Assembly (NCBI RefSeq): GCF_008107645.1
Contig: NZ_SDGY01000001.1
Coordinates: 263,955-327,954, forward strand
DNA length: 64,000 nucleotides
Direction of reading: 5' to 3'
From: Leuconostoc litchii
GTDB lineage: Bacteria > Bacillota > Bacilli > Lactobacillales > Lactobacillaceae
A model generated the notes under the pieces. It did not search any database. It was not told where the DNA came from and saw nothing but the letters and a program-made list of their open reading frames with translations. Made by a program: the position numbers and the translations under genes. Shown here one piece after another: positions 1 through 9,042 of this stretch; within the stretch, counting starts at the first letter, position 1; every line of letters starts with the position of its first letter.

Positions 1-111
1 AGTACAAGCGCTACAACAAGCAGTGATAGTACAACGACAACAGATGAAAGTACAAGCGCTACAACAAGTAGTGATAGTACAACGACAACAGATGGAAGTG
101 CAAGCGCTACA
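1..111 (+). repeat. 48-bp tandem repeat in the Ser/Thr linker
   Basis: Bases 1-48 and 49-96 are almost identical 48-mers encoding STSATTSSDSTTTTDE-like units, and a third, decaying copy starts at 97. The repeat continues in frame upstream of the window. It encodes a flexible, probably glycosylated stalk that lifts the binding domain off the wall. Copy number is likely to vary between strains. Confidence 0.85.
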
Positions 112-1704
112 ACAAACAGTGAAGATGATGCATCTATAACGAATACCAGTAATATAGCATTTAGCGAATCTTCTACAATAATTACGGGTAATGGTGCTAC
201 CAATATTGGCAACACAGTAACAATCAATGAGTCTGGAACCTATTATGTTGAGGGATCATCTACGAATGCGCAAATAATCATTGATGCTCCAGTTACTGCA
301 GTGATTAAGTTAGTATTTAATAATGTTGATTTGGCAAACCAAATTGGTGCTGTAATTAATGGTAAACAATTTGGTAGTTTAGTTGTTGAAAACGTGGGAA
401 CAAATAATATTACATCATCCGTGGTTATTGATGATGAAGATACTTTGGATATTATTAACCCTAATGGTGCAATATATGCTGACGGTGATTTAACAATTGA
501 AGGCAGTGGTACATTAAATATTAGTTCTACGATGAACGGCATATCCGCTGATGGTACGCTCACTATCAACTCGGGGACTTTAAATATTACAAAGTCTTAT
601 GAAGCACTAGAAGGCGAGATTATAACTATAAACGGTGGTATTATCAATTTGAATTCTAGTGATGATATTATTAATGCACAGCTTGATCAAACAAAATACG
701 ATTCTGGATCAACTGATGAACAAGCTATTAATATTAACGGGGGTACCTTAACCATTCGAGGAAATGGAGATGGATTAGATTCAAACGGAGATATTAACAT
801 TACGGGCGGTACTATTATTGACTTAATTGATTCAACACCAGATAATGGTGCACTTGATTCTGATGGTACCATTACATTTACAGGTGGTATGATTATTTGG
901 GGCGGTTCAGGTACTGAAGGAACACCTGAAGAAAGTACATCAACGCAAAGTTATGTAGCTATTGGTTCTGTTTCCGCTGGTTCAATAATTTCGATTACAA
1001 AGAATGGCGAGGAATTTGTTAATACCATCATTCCAGACATTACAACTTATTTGAATATTTCTGTACCTGGCATTGTAGCTGGCGAAACTTATCAGGTAAC
1101 AATTAACGGTGTTTCATCAAATATTGTTGCTGGACAAGGGGGTGGCTCTGGTATGACTGCAGAAGGTGGTATGGGTCCTATGGGCACGCCACCAGATGGG
1201 CAATTTGGGCAAGGGGCATTTCCACCTAATGATGGCATTCTTACAAGTGGTGAAATGTCATCAATACGACAAAATAATTTAATAAAATCAATAACTAATA
1301 CGTCAAATTCTACAGAAAATATAAGTCAAAATACGACCATATCAGCTAACACTATGCAAGATAATGGTTCAATTTCAATGGAACCAAAGCTTACAGCAGA
1401 CGATCCTGATAATAAAATAAATTATGATTCTGCTGCAAAAACTAACAGTTTTGAACCAGAAAATTATGTTGTTACGTTAAATAAAGCGTCTTTAGCGACT
1501 GATGAAAATCAGCAATCGTCTGTTAATAAAACCAACGCAACTGATGATAAAAAAACAATTATTTCATCAACATCGACATTACCAAAAACAGGGACGACTA
1601 ATTCCAGCGTATTTGCTAGTATAGTAGCAATATTGTTAGAATTTGGTTTGTTAGCAGGACTTAGAAAAAAATATATATCCACAAAAAATACTAACCTATT
1701 CTAA
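1..1704 (+). CDS. LPXTG cell-wall-anchored carbohydrate-binding protein (5' end outside window)
   Basis: The reading frame is open from the first base, so the start lies upstream and this is the C-terminal 567 codons. The order is: a Ser/Thr-rich linker with near-identical 16-residue repeats; a beta-helix-like region with many Asn/Gly turns and repeated INGG/ITGG strands, like the Cthe_2159/DUF4353 carbohydrate-binding family; a Gly/Met/Pro-rich stretch; another Ser/Thr/Asn linker; then LPKTG (bases 1579-1593), a hydrophobic segment and an RKK tail. That ending is a sortase A sorting signal, so the protein should be covalently attached to peptidoglycan. The polysaccharide it binds cannot be told from sequence. 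A strong terminator follows. Confidence 0.85.
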   Translation, partial: STSATTSSDSTTTTDESTSATTSSDSTTTTDGSASATTNSEDDASITNTSNIAFSESSTIITGNGATNIGNTVTINESGTYYVEGSSTNAQIIIDAPVTAVIKLVFNNVDLANQIGAVINGKQFGSLVVENVGTNNITSSVVIDDEDTLDIINPNGAIYADGDLTIEGSGTLNISSTMNGISADGTLTINSGTLNITKSYEALEGEIITINGGIINLNSSDDIINAQLDQTKYDSGSTDEQAININGGTLTIRGNGDGLDSNGDINITGGTIIDLIDSTPDNGALDSDGTITFTGGMIIWGGSGTEGTPEESTSTQSYVAIGSVSAGSIISITKNGEEFVNTIIPDITTYLNISVPGIVAGETYQVTINGVSSNIVAGQGGGSGMTAEGGMGPMGTPPDGQFGQGAFPPNDGILTSGEMSSIRQNNLIKSITNTSNSTENISQNTTISANTMQDNGSISMEPKLTADDPDNKINYDSAAKTNSFEPENYVVTLNKASLATDENQQSSVNKTNATDDKKTIISSTSTLPKTGTTNSSVFASIVAILLEFGLLAGLRKKYISTKNTNLF

Positions 1705-1718
1705 TTTTTATTGACTAA

Positions 1719-1745
1719 AAACCGTTTATACTAAACGGTTTTTTG
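1719..1745 (+). terminator. Rho-independent terminator after the surface protein
   Basis: A 10-bp perfect stem (1719-1728 with 1732-1741) has a 3-base loop and runs into a T tract. It lies 15 bases after the stop codon. Confidence 0.85.
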
Positions 1746-1840
1746 ATTGAAATGTTTAGTTGAAAATTATTGTTTAACATGGAATAATAAACAAGTATTA
1801 TGAAAAAATGCTTAATTTATGTATTAAAAGGGACGAAAGT

Positions 1841-2314
1841 ATGCAGAAAATAAAATTACCAATAACAGATAATATAGCTACAGAACAGGTAGATCAATTC
1901 AGGAAATTTATTACTTCACCAGCTATTATTCAGTTATCTATTGGTGTGATTGTAGGTGGTAGTTTAACTGATTTAATAAAAAGTGTGATTAGCTTTGCCT
2001 CTAACCTATTTTATTTTTTATCACTAATACTATTTTCAAATGCCCATACGGCAAAAGTTAGTTTAATTCTCAATCCATTACGTTCAGTGTTCGAAAGTTC
2101 TATGACACTGTGTGCTGTGGCTGCGTGTGTTTTCTTTTTTGTTAAATTAATCAATAAGTTTTTAATTAAAGAGGCTTCAGAAGCATTGGGGTATAATGCG
2201 CAGTTAGAGGAGACGAAAAAATTAATTGAAATACAAAAACAAACAAATGATTTACTTAAAAGGTCAGTGAACTTGCAAGAAAAAATTTTGAACGAATCTC
2301 AAGGCAATAAATAA
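1841..2314 (+). CDS. mscL: MscL-like large-conductance mechanosensitive channel with coiled-coil tail
   Basis: The 157-residue product starts at ATG 1841, preceded by AAAGGGA; an upstream in-frame ATG at 1808 lacks a good site. The N-terminal part FRKFITSPAIIQLSIGVIVGG follows the MscL pattern of an amphipathic helix plus TM1 with small residues in the pore. A second membrane helix ends in FFFVKLINKFL, close to the canonical MscL TM2 end. The roughly 40 C-terminal residues are a charged heptad-like helix rich in K, E and Q. MscL opens under membrane tension to release osmolytes. The loop between the helices diverges from typical MscL, so the family call is by pattern. Confidence 0.7.
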   Translation: MQKIKLPITDNIATEQVDQFRKFITSPAIIQLSIGVIVGGSLTDLIKSVISFASNLFYFLSLILFSNAHTAKVSLILNPLRSVFESSMTLCAVAACVFFFVKLINKFLIKEASEALGYNAQLEETKKLIEIQKQTNDLLKRSVNLQEKILNESQGNK

Positions 2315-2333
2315 AAGGTGATATAGGGGTATA

Positions 2334-2371
2334 TGAAAGCGTTTGCACAAAGTTGAATGAAGGGCTATAAT
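2334..2371 (+). promoter_or_regulatory. uspA promoter overlapped by a cre-like site
   Basis: TTGCAC (2343-2348), a 17-base spacer and TATAAT (2366-2371) form a near-consensus sigma-A promoter. TGAAAGCGTTTGCA at 2334-2347 matches the CcpA cre consensus except at one position and covers the -35. A site there would be expected to repress by blocking polymerase. The start point would be near 2378. Confidence 0.6.
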
Positions 2372-2377
2372 TAATTT

Positions 2378-2647
2378 AAAGATTAGATGATTTCTTAATG
2401 ACTGTTAGAACTATTACAGTATATTATTATTCAAAACAAGGAAGTTAGCTAATCTTCCAAGACAACTTGCTCATTGCCGGTGCAAAGATATGTATAAGTA
2501 CGTATTGCATAGACGAAAAATAATGGTTTTCATTGAGTTATACTCTTGGAAAGGTTATTGTGGAGCGGGTTGTTTTTTGTTACTTAAAGCTACAGTTTGT
2601 TAGTGAGACAGCATAGTAAGTATGACTATCTCAGAAAGGAATATCTT
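2378..2647 (+). other. Long untranslated leader of uspA
   Basis: About 270 bases separate the predicted start point from the uspA start codon. No credible gene was found; a 16-codon frame from ATG 2398 has no ribosome site. A near-palindrome around 2442-2460 (GGAAG ... CTTCC) could form a hairpin. No known riboswitch class was recognised. Confidence 0.4.
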
Positions 2648-3079
2648 ATGATTAGTAGAATAGTTATTGCTATAGATGGCAGTGAGGCTGCTAAGAGAGC
2701 TGTTGATTTTGGTGTTGAATTGGCAAAAAAAATGGATGCTAAAATAGACATTGTTACAGTTATCCAATATCCAACGATAACTTATTATGATTCTGATCAA
2801 TCATTTTATGATTCTTTGATGAAGAGAATGACTGACTCAGCCTCTGCCAAGTTAGACGAAGCTGCTGCTGTCGTGAAAGATGCTGAGATAGCTGTTGATA
2901 CGCATGTTTTTCAGGGGGATGCACGGTTTGTTCTGGCTGATCAAGTTCCTGAACAATTGAATCCGGATTTGCTTGTGCTAGGTAAAACTGGTACAAACAT
3001 TGTGATGCGTGTCTTTATGGGATCTACTGCAAGATATGTTTCTGAGCATGCTGATGCGAGTGTCCTACTGGTTAAGTGA
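2648..3079 (+). CDS. uspA: Universal stress protein, UspA family
   Basis: This is a 143-residue single-domain Usp. The start at ATG 2648 is placed by GAAAGGA 8 bases upstream; the in-frame extension to 2597 has no site. The N-terminus SRIVIAIDGSEAAKRA is the first strand with the nucleotide-contacting Asp. The C-terminal GKTGTNIVMRVFMGST fits the G-x2-G-x9-G-S/T ATP-binding motif, so it probably belongs to the ATP-binding Usp class. These cytoplasmic proteins accumulate in stress and stationary phase. The preceding cre-like site suggests glucose control. Confidence 0.88.
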   Translation: MISRIVIAIDGSEAAKRAVDFGVELAKKMDAKIDIVTVIQYPTITYYDSDQSFYDSLMKRMTDSASAKLDEAAAVVKDAEIAVDTHVFQGDARFVLADQVPEQLNPDLLVLGKTGTNIVMRVFMGSTARYVSEHADASVLLVK

Positions 3080-3155
3080 TTTTTTGTATAATAATTCAGA
3101 ATAAATTGATGAGATAATCTAGTATAATGGTTTCTGTAGAGGAGACACGCTAGAT

Positions 3156-5348
3156 ATGACAGAATTAATACAATATGATCTAACGCAGAACATGATTGTT
3201 CAAAATGTTGCGGATAAGTTAGAGGGTATTACAAAAAAACAAATTGGTGCAACTTTGAAGTTACTTAACGAAGGGGCTACTGTACCCTTTATTGCTCGAT
3301 ATAGAAAAGAAATGACTGGGGAACTTGATGAAGTACAAATTCGTGATATTCAATCAGTTGCTAGAAAGTCAAAAGAATTAGCTGAACGAAAAAATACAGT
3401 GCTTAAAGCAATTTCGGAGCAAAATAAGCTTACTGCTGATTTACAAGAAAATATCCAAAACGTTCAAACAATGCAAGAATTGGAGGATGTTTACTTACCA
3501 TATAAACAAAAACGACGAACAAAGGCCATGATTGCACGAGAAAATGGGTTACAGCCATTAGCCGATTGGCTAATGTCACATCTTAATGATACAGTTGATT
3601 CAGCATTCTTAAATTATATCAATGAGTCTGTGCCAACCCTCGCAGATGTTTATGCAGGTATACATGAAATATTAGCAGAAAAAATTGGAGAAAATGCTAA
3701 TTACCGTCAATGGCTTCGTGTGAGAATGGGCATTGATGGTTTACTTGTTGCTAAAATAAAACGTGGTGCGGCAGATAAAGATGAACAAAAAGTTTACGAA
3801 CAGTATTATGATTTTAATGAAACTATCAAATCATTAGTAAACAATAAATTTCGTATTTTGGCCATCAATAGAGGTGAAAAAGAGGGCGTACTCTCTGTTA
3901 AAATTGACTTTGCTGAAGCAAGAATAATTCATTTTATCCAGACCCAAGAACTAAATGGGCAAAAGCCAATGGGTGAAGGGTTTAAGATTTTACGTCGCGC
4001 AATTGAGGATGCTTATAAACGTTTTATTGGTCCAGCAGTCGAACGAGAGATTAGGCAGGAGCTGACAACACAAGCACAAAATCAGGCGATTAACGTATTC
4101 GGCGATAATTTATACCATCTTTTAATGCAAGCACCTTTGAAAGATAAAATTGTGATGGGATTTGACCCTGGTTTTCGTACGGGTTCAAAATTAGCGATTA
4201 TTGATAAAAATGGTAAATTTTTAGCAAAACAGGTGATTTACCCTCATAAACCGGCCAATGCAGATAAAAGGGCTGAAGCTGGTGCTGAGTTTAAACGATT
4301 AGTTACGCAATATAATGTTGAACTTGTAGCCATTGGAAATGGTACGGCATCTAGAGAATCAGAGGAGTTTGTGTCGAATAACTTACCTGATGATGTCAAA
4401 TATACGATTGTTAACGAGGCTGGTGCATCAGTTTATTCAGCATCGGAAGAGGCTAGAAAAGAGTTTCCAGAGCTACATGTAGAGGAAAGAAGTGCTATTT
4501 CTATTGGTCGTAGAATTCAAGATCCTTTGGCTGAATTGATTAAAATAGATCCGAAAGCAGTTGGTGTTGGTCAGTATCAGCATGATCTAAATGCTAAAGC
4601 ATTAGATGAACAGGTTGATACGGTGATTGAGACAGCTGTTAACCAAGTTGGTGTTAATTTAAATACTGCTTCACCGGCTTTGCTTGCTCATATTGCTGGA
4701 TTAAATAGTAATTTAGCAAAAAATATTGTTAACTATCGAAATGAGATAGGTGAATTTACAGCACGTTCGCAAATTAAAAAAGTACCACGATTGGGACCAA
4801 AATCTTATGAACAGGCCGCGGGATTTTTACGTATTGTTGACGGCAAAAATATTTTGGATAATACTGATATTCATCCAGAAAGCTATGCAGCTGCCAAGCA
4901 GTTGTTAGTATTGGCTGGTGTTGACTCTAAAGAATTAGCGACAGAAGGTGCTAATTTAATATTGAATACATTGGATAATGAAAAGACTGCTAATCAGTTA
5001 AATATCGGTGTTCAAACATTACATGACATTGTAAAGAGTCTCCAAAAACCTGGTCGGGATGGTCGTTCAGAGATGGTTGGAGCTTTGCTAAAATCAGACG
5101 TATTGCATATTGAAGATTTGCAAGCTGATATGAAACTACAAGGAACTGTTCGCAATGTGGTCGATTTTGGTGCATTTGTTGATTTAGGTGTTAAGCATGA
5201 TGGATTGGTCCATATTTCACGTATGAGTAAACGTCGTGTTAAGCATCCGTCGGAAATAGTCTCAGTTGGTGATATTGTTGAAGTGTGGGTTGTTGAGGTG
5301 GATGAAAAAAGAAATCGCATAGGATTAACTATGTTACCACCACAGTAA
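3156..5348 (+). CDS. tex: Tex family RNA-binding transcription accessory protein
   Basis: The 730 residues match the full length of Tex. An N-terminal helical region contains FIARYRKEMTG and YLPYKQKRRTKA. A YqgF/RNase H-like domain follows with GFDPGFRTGSKLAII near residue 330. Tandem helix-hairpin-helix motifs lie near 495-560 (VGVNLNTASPALLAHIAGL). A C-terminal S1 domain spans about 650-725 (GTVRNVVDFGAFVDLGVKHDG). Tex binds nucleic acid and RNA polymerase and is linked to transcription fidelity. GAGGAGA precedes the start and a TATAAT lies at 3123-3128. The gene is monocistronic and ends at a hairpin shared with the convergent unit. Confidence 0.93.
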   Translation: MTELIQYDLTQNMIVQNVADKLEGITKKQIGATLKLLNEGATVPFIARYRKEMTGELDEVQIRDIQSVARKSKELAERKNTVLKAISEQNKLTADLQENIQNVQTMQELEDVYLPYKQKRRTKAMIARENGLQPLADWLMSHLNDTVDSAFLNYINESVPTLADVYAGIHEILAEKIGENANYRQWLRVRMGIDGLLVAKIKRGAADKDEQKVYEQYYDFNETIKSLVNNKFRILAINRGEKEGVLSVKIDFAEARIIHFIQTQELNGQKPMGEGFKILRRAIEDAYKRFIGPAVEREIRQELTTQAQNQAINVFGDNLYHLLMQAPLKDKIVMGFDPGFRTGSKLAIIDKNGKFLAKQVIYPHKPANADKRAEAGAEFKRLVTQYNVELVAIGNGTASRESEEFVSNNLPDDVKYTIVNEAGASVYSASEEARKEFPELHVEERSAISIGRRIQDPLAELIKIDPKAVGVGQYQHDLNAKALDEQVDTVIETAVNQVGVNLNTASPALLAHIAGLNSNLAKNIVNYRNEIGEFTARSQIKKVPRLGPKSYEQAAGFLRIVDGKNILDNTDIHPESYAAAKQLLVLAGVDSKELATEGANLILNTLDNEKTANQLNIGVQTLHDIVKSLQKPGRDGRSEMVGALLKSDVLHIEDLQADMKLQGTVRNVVDFGAFVDLGVKHDGLVHISRMSKRRVKHPSEIVSVGDIVEVWVVEVDEKRNRIGLTMLPPQ

Positions 5349-5363
5349 TTATATGGTTAATAA

Positions 5364-5402
5364 AAAACGTCTCTTATCTGATTTCTCAGTAAGAGGCGTT
5401 TT
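5364..5402. terminator. Bidirectional terminator between tex and the convergent amidase operon
   Basis: AAAACGTCTCTTA (5364-5376) pairs with TAAGAGGCGTTTT (5390-5402), with one G-U pair. It is A-flanked on the left and T-flanked on the right, so it can work for both strands. Confidence 0.75.
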
Positions 5403-5406
5403 ATAT

Positions 5407-5706
5407 CTAATCAACCAATGGCAAGATATTTACAATTGCAATTCGATCACTGTCATCATTTTTCAAACGGTTGATAATTTCGTTATAACGTTTTTCAGAC
5501 AGCGGTTCTTTGCGGTCAAATGATAATATTTTATTTTCAATATGATTACTTGTACTAGGATATTGTTCGATACGATAAATAATTAAGAGTTTTTTATAGG
5601 CAAACGGCTGAACAATCATACCGTTTAAATGATTCGCAACAGTTTCGGTAGCTTGAGTAGCTGCACTTTCTTCAAGGGTTGCTTTTGCTTTTTTAAATAG
5701 CGACAT
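5407..5706 (-). CDS. Hypothetical 99-residue protein, second gene of the amidase operon
   Basis: I do not recognise the family. The protein is soluble with no signal or membrane segment, begins with a lysine-rich helix (MSLFKKAKATLEE) and ends in a short acidic/hydrophobic tail. The start ATG overlaps the amidase stop as TAATG, so the two are translationally coupled and probably share a process. The convergent terminator lies just past its stop. Confidence 0.7.
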   Translation of the reverse strand: MSLFKKAKATLEESAATQATETVANHLNGMIVQPFAYKKLLIIYRIEQYPSTSNHIENKILSFDRKEPLSEKRYNEIINRLKNDDSDRIAIVNILPLVD

Positions 5707-6569
5707 TATTTCATCTCCGTGTTCTGATTAAAATATTTTTTTAAGGCGACTACAAGATTTTCAGCAATTTTCTTTTGATAACTAGCTTTACGTATATACT
5801 TTAAATCAGCATTGTTGTTGATAAAACCATTTTCCAGTAAAATGGCTGGCTGCGTAGTATTTTTAATAGCAATATATGGTGCTGTGTCCACGCCACGATT
5901 ATTTAGTGGCATATTATTTAATGAAGAACTAATAGTTTCTGCAAGTGATTTAGAGTTTTTGTGATAATAATATTGTGAAATACCAGTTGCTTTTGTACCT
6001 TCAGCAGAAGAATCAAAGTGGAAAGAGATTTGAGCATCAGCCTTATTTTTTTCACCAGGGATTGGAATTTTTAGCAAAGGGACAATATGGTCACTATCTC
6101 TTGTCATTATGATTCGCGCACCGGTTGGCTTTAGAGCTGCACGGACATGTTTAGCAGTACGTAAAGTATATGTTTTTTCCATATACTTATTGTTGGATGA
6201 TAGGGCGCCGGTGTCAGAACCACCATGTCCTGGATCTAAGACAATCGTAGCTTCACTAATAGCTGTAGCTACTTTTAGTGTTGTTGAATTAGCGACCCAG
6301 CTAGCAACCCAACCAATTTTTTCATTATCTGATCTACGTACTTGCCACCAACCATGCGCTTTTTTCACAACAATTAATCTGGTACCACTTTTAAGTGTTG
6401 CTAAAGACTTATATTGCCTTCCAGGGCCACTTCGAAACTGAACATTATTAGGATGTGTGACAATTTCTTCTTTTGAAATGAGTGAGAAAATTAAACCTGA
6501 TACTGTGGTGAGTATCGTGACCGTAATGATTATACCTATTATATTACTTAGAAGCCATTTTTTAATCAT
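5706..6569 (-). CDS. N-acetylmuramoyl-L-alanine amidase with SH3b domain
   Basis: The 287-residue enzyme starts at ATG 6569, where AAGGA sits 4-5 bases upstream; an in-frame GTG at 6584 is less likely. It has an N-terminal membrane segment used as signal or anchor, an SH3b wall-binding domain (VQFRSGPGRQYKSLATL ... WWQVR), then an Amidase_3 domain. Zinc and catalytic residues are visible: His in DPGHGG, Glu in MEKTYTLR, His in SFHFDSS and Glu in LLENGFINN. It should cleave the bond between MurNAc and the stem peptide outside the membrane, in wall turnover or cell separation. Confidence 0.9.
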   Translation of the reverse strand: MIKKWLLSNIIGIIITVTILTTVSGLIFSLISKEEIVTHPNNVQFRSGPGRQYKSLATLKSGTRLIVVKKAHGWWQVRRSDNEKIGWVASWVANSTTLKVATAISEATIVLDPGHGGSDTGALSSNNKYMEKTYTLRTAKHVRAALKPTGARIIMTRDSDHIVPLLKIPIPGEKNKADAQISFHFDSSAEGTKATGISQYYYHKNSKSLAETISSSLNNMPLNNRGVDTAPYIAIKNTTQPAILLENGFINNNADLKYIRKASYQKKIAENLVVALKKYFNQNTEMK

Positions 6570-6722
6570 AATATCCTTGCACACAATTTTATTTATACTA
6601 GTAGTTTATCATATTTATATTTATGAAAACGCTTCCTTTTCGAGAAATAATTATCGTTATTATTTAAAATTTCCTGTATAATATAACTTTAGAAAAGAAA
6701 AGGATTAAAAGAGTAGACGCAG

Positions 6723-7979
6723 ATGTCAAAAATAATGGCAGTAAACGCCGGAAGTTCTTCACTTAAGTTTCAATTGTTAGAAATGCCACAAGAAGAAGTC
6801 ATCACACAAGGTATGATTGAAAGAATCGGCATGGATGATGCAGTGATTACCATTAAATATGGCGCAGGAATTGAACCTGTACGCTTGGTTGGTGCTGATG
6901 AAGGTACAATTTCACTAACCAAAAGTGGTGATCAAAAATTTGAAGCGGAACTATCAATTAAAAATCATGATGAAGCGATTGACTTAATGTTACAAAAACT
7001 TTCAGATTTAGGGATTATCAAAGATTTCCAGGAAATTGAAGGTGTTGGTCATCGAGTTGTTGCAGGTGGTGAATGGTTTAATCAATCAGTAATTGTTGAT
7101 GAAGATGTTTTATCAAAGATTGATCGCTTAGCTGATTATGCGCCATTGCATAATCCAGCCAATGCGATGGGAATTCGAGCTTTTCAAAAATTGTTACCCC
7201 ATGCAACCTCTGTTGCAGTGTTTGATACGTCATTCCATCAAACGATGCCGGAAAAAAACTATCTGTATAGCTTACCATATGAATACTACGCACGGTATGG
7301 TGCTCGTAAATATGGTGCACATGGAACATCACATCGCTACGTTACGGAACGTGCTGCAGATAAGTTGGGCATACCTTTAGATGAATTCAACGCTATTTCG
7401 TTCCATTTAGGTGCTGGTGCATCAGTAACAGCAATTAAAAATGGTAAGTCATATGACACATCAATGGGGTTCACACCTTTAGCCGGTTTGACAATGGCCA
7501 CACGCTCTGGAGATGTTGATCCATCATTGATTTATTATATTCAAGAACGTGAGGGCCTTTCTAATGAAGAAATGCTGAACGTTTTGAATAAAAAATCAGG
7601 TTTGCTAGGTATTTCGACGATTTCTAGCGATATGCGTGATTTAGAAAATGTACAAGAAACAAATACACATGCTAAATTAGCATTAGATATGTTTTATGAT
7701 CGTGTCATTCGCTATGCAGGGCAGTACTTTGCTGAACTAGGTCGAGTAGATGCTATTATTTTTACAGCGGGTATAGGTGAAAATGATGCAGTTACTCGTG
7801 CTAAGGTATTGAAATCACTGCAATTTGCTGGTGTCGAGTTAGATGAAGGGGCGAACAATGTTCGTGGTAAGGAGACAATTCTTACTACTCCAGATTCAAA
7901 GGTTACAGGATTATTAATTCCGACAAATGAGGAGTTAATGATTGCACGTGACGTTGTTGCATTGCAAAATACAAAATAA
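6723..7979 (+). CDS. ackA: Acetate kinase
   Basis: The 418-residue ASKHA-fold kinase converts acetyl phosphate and ADP to acetate and ATP, the energy-yielding end of the phosphoketolase pathway in heterofermentative bacteria. NAGSSSLKFQL at the start, GHRVVAGG, FDTSFHQTMP, GAHGTSHRYV, FHLGAGASV, the catalytic-region Arg in TRSGDVDPS and TAGIGEN are all family motifs. AAAGGATT lies somewhat far upstream of ATG 6723; ATG 6735 is an alternative. A TATAAT lies at 6677-6682. A strong hairpin terminates it. Confidence 0.96.
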   Translation: MSKIMAVNAGSSSLKFQLLEMPQEEVITQGMIERIGMDDAVITIKYGAGIEPVRLVGADEGTISLTKSGDQKFEAELSIKNHDEAIDLMLQKLSDLGIIKDFQEIEGVGHRVVAGGEWFNQSVIVDEDVLSKIDRLADYAPLHNPANAMGIRAFQKLLPHATSVAVFDTSFHQTMPEKNYLYSLPYEYYARYGARKYGAHGTSHRYVTERAADKLGIPLDEFNAISFHLGAGASVTAIKNGKSYDTSMGFTPLAGLTMATRSGDVDPSLIYYIQEREGLSNEEMLNVLNKKSGLLGISTISSDMRDLENVQETNTHAKLALDMFYDRVIRYAGQYFAELGRVDAIIFTAGIGENDAVTRAKVLKSLQFAGVELDEGANNVRGKETILTTPDSKVTGLLIPTNEELMIARDVVALQNTK

Positions 7980-7980
7980 A

Positions 7981-8006
7981 AAAAGTTGGCATTTGCCAAC
8001 TTTTTT
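7981..8006. terminator. Bidirectional terminator between ackA and pyrD
   Basis: AAAAGTTGGC pairs with GCCAACTTTT around an ATTT loop. The genes converge and their stop codons lie on either side, so it probably serves both. Confidence 0.85.
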
Positions 8007-8008
8007 AT

Positions 8009-8947
8009 TTACTCAATTATTTTTAATTGTCCACGAACTTCATCAAGAGATGAATATCCCTTTTCGGTTAAAATAGTGATTAATTCGTTTTCTAAACGTT
8101 CAAATACACCAACACCTTCAATAGCTAACTGTGAACCGACTTCAACTAAATCAGCGCCACATAATATATGTTCATAAACGTCGCGTCCGGTTGTCACACC
8201 ACCGGTACCAATCATCTTAATATTTGGATTTAGGCGTTGACGCAATGCTCTGACATTTGCTAATGCAGTAGCTTTAACGAGCGGACCACCCACACCACCA
8301 AAGCCACCTTTGGGTTTAATAACAACCGTATCGGTTGCCTCATCGATAACCAAACCGTTACCAATTGAATTAATAGCGTTAACAAAAGCTAATGGGAATT
8401 GATTTAAAATTTTAGCGATTTGATCAAAATGAACAATATCAAAATATGGTGGCAATTTCACACCAAGAGGTTTTGTGAAAAATGAGAATACCTCTGTCAA
8501 AATTTCGTGAGTTGTTTCAAAGTCATAGGCTGTTTGGGGCTTTCCAGGTACATTAGGGCAAGAGAGATTTAATTCAATTAGCCCGTCAAAATCTGATTGT
8601 TCTAATTGGTGTAACATGTCCAAATTATCTTGTTTTGATAAACCAGCTACTGAGAAGAATATAGGCTTATCAGTCTGTTGTTTGGTAACATAGTCCATAT
8701 AATAATCAAAGCCTTCATTTGGTAGACCCATTGAATTAATTGTACCCAATCCATTGCTCAATTCGTAATATCGTGGAGAAACGTTACCAGGGCGAAGACT
8801 AGGAGTTGATGATTTTGTCACAACTGATCCAGTATATTCAGATGCTAAAACACGATCTAATTCTTCACTAGTTTGGCACATAACACCTGCAGCATTGAGC
8901 AGAATATGGTTAAAATTTAAACCAGCGATATTAGCAGTTAAGTTCAT
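8009..8947 (-). CDS. pyrD: Dihydroorotate dehydrogenase, class 1A (fumarate-dependent)
   Basis: This 312-residue cytosolic FMN enzyme oxidises dihydroorotate to orotate in pyrimidine synthesis. [13 protein letters not shown] carries the active-site Cys that marks class 1 enzymes. [12 protein letters not shown] and INSMGLPN are substrate-loop motifs, and [19 protein letters not shown] is the FMN phosphate site. The PyrDA-like sequence and the absence of an adjacent pyrK favour class 1A with fumarate as acceptor, an inference from family knowledge. It is a lone gene, away from any pyr operon. AAAGGA precedes the start. Confidence 0.92.
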   Translation of the reverse strand: MNLTANIAGLNFNHILLNAAGVMCQTSEELDRVLASEYTGSVVTKSSTPSLRPGNVSPRYYELSNGLGTINSMGLPNEGFDYYMDYVTKQQTDKPIFFSVAGLSKQDNLDMLHQLEQSDFDGLIELNLSCPNVPGKPQTAYDFETTHEILTEVFSFFTKPLGVKLPPYFDIVHFDQIAKILNQFPLAFVNAINSIGNGLVIDEATDTVVIKPKGGFGGVGGPLVKATALANVRALRQRLNPNIKMIGTGGVTTGRDVYEHILCGADLVEVGSQLAIEGVGVFERLENELITILTEKGYSSLDEVRGQLKIIE

Positions 8948-9029
8948 GAAAATAATCCTTTCTGTTACCTAAAAAATGGTTATCTTATTATATCTAAAAC
9001 TTATTAATATATAAACCCCCAATAATGGT

Positions 9030-9042
9030 TATAATAGTAATA
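9030..9042 (+). promoter_or_regulatory. -10 element immediately upstream of the ABC-F start codon
   Basis: TATAAT at 9030-9035 ends 6 bases before ATG 9042. The expected start point falls on or next to the ATG and no Shine-Dalgarno is present. A leaderless transcript is the simplest reading. The -35 is weak. Confidence 0.5.

Noticed and set aside
1-111. Short tandem repeats that could suggest a CRISPR array or minisatellite
   Set aside because: The 48-bp units are contiguous without spacers and in frame, encoding a Ser/Thr linker.
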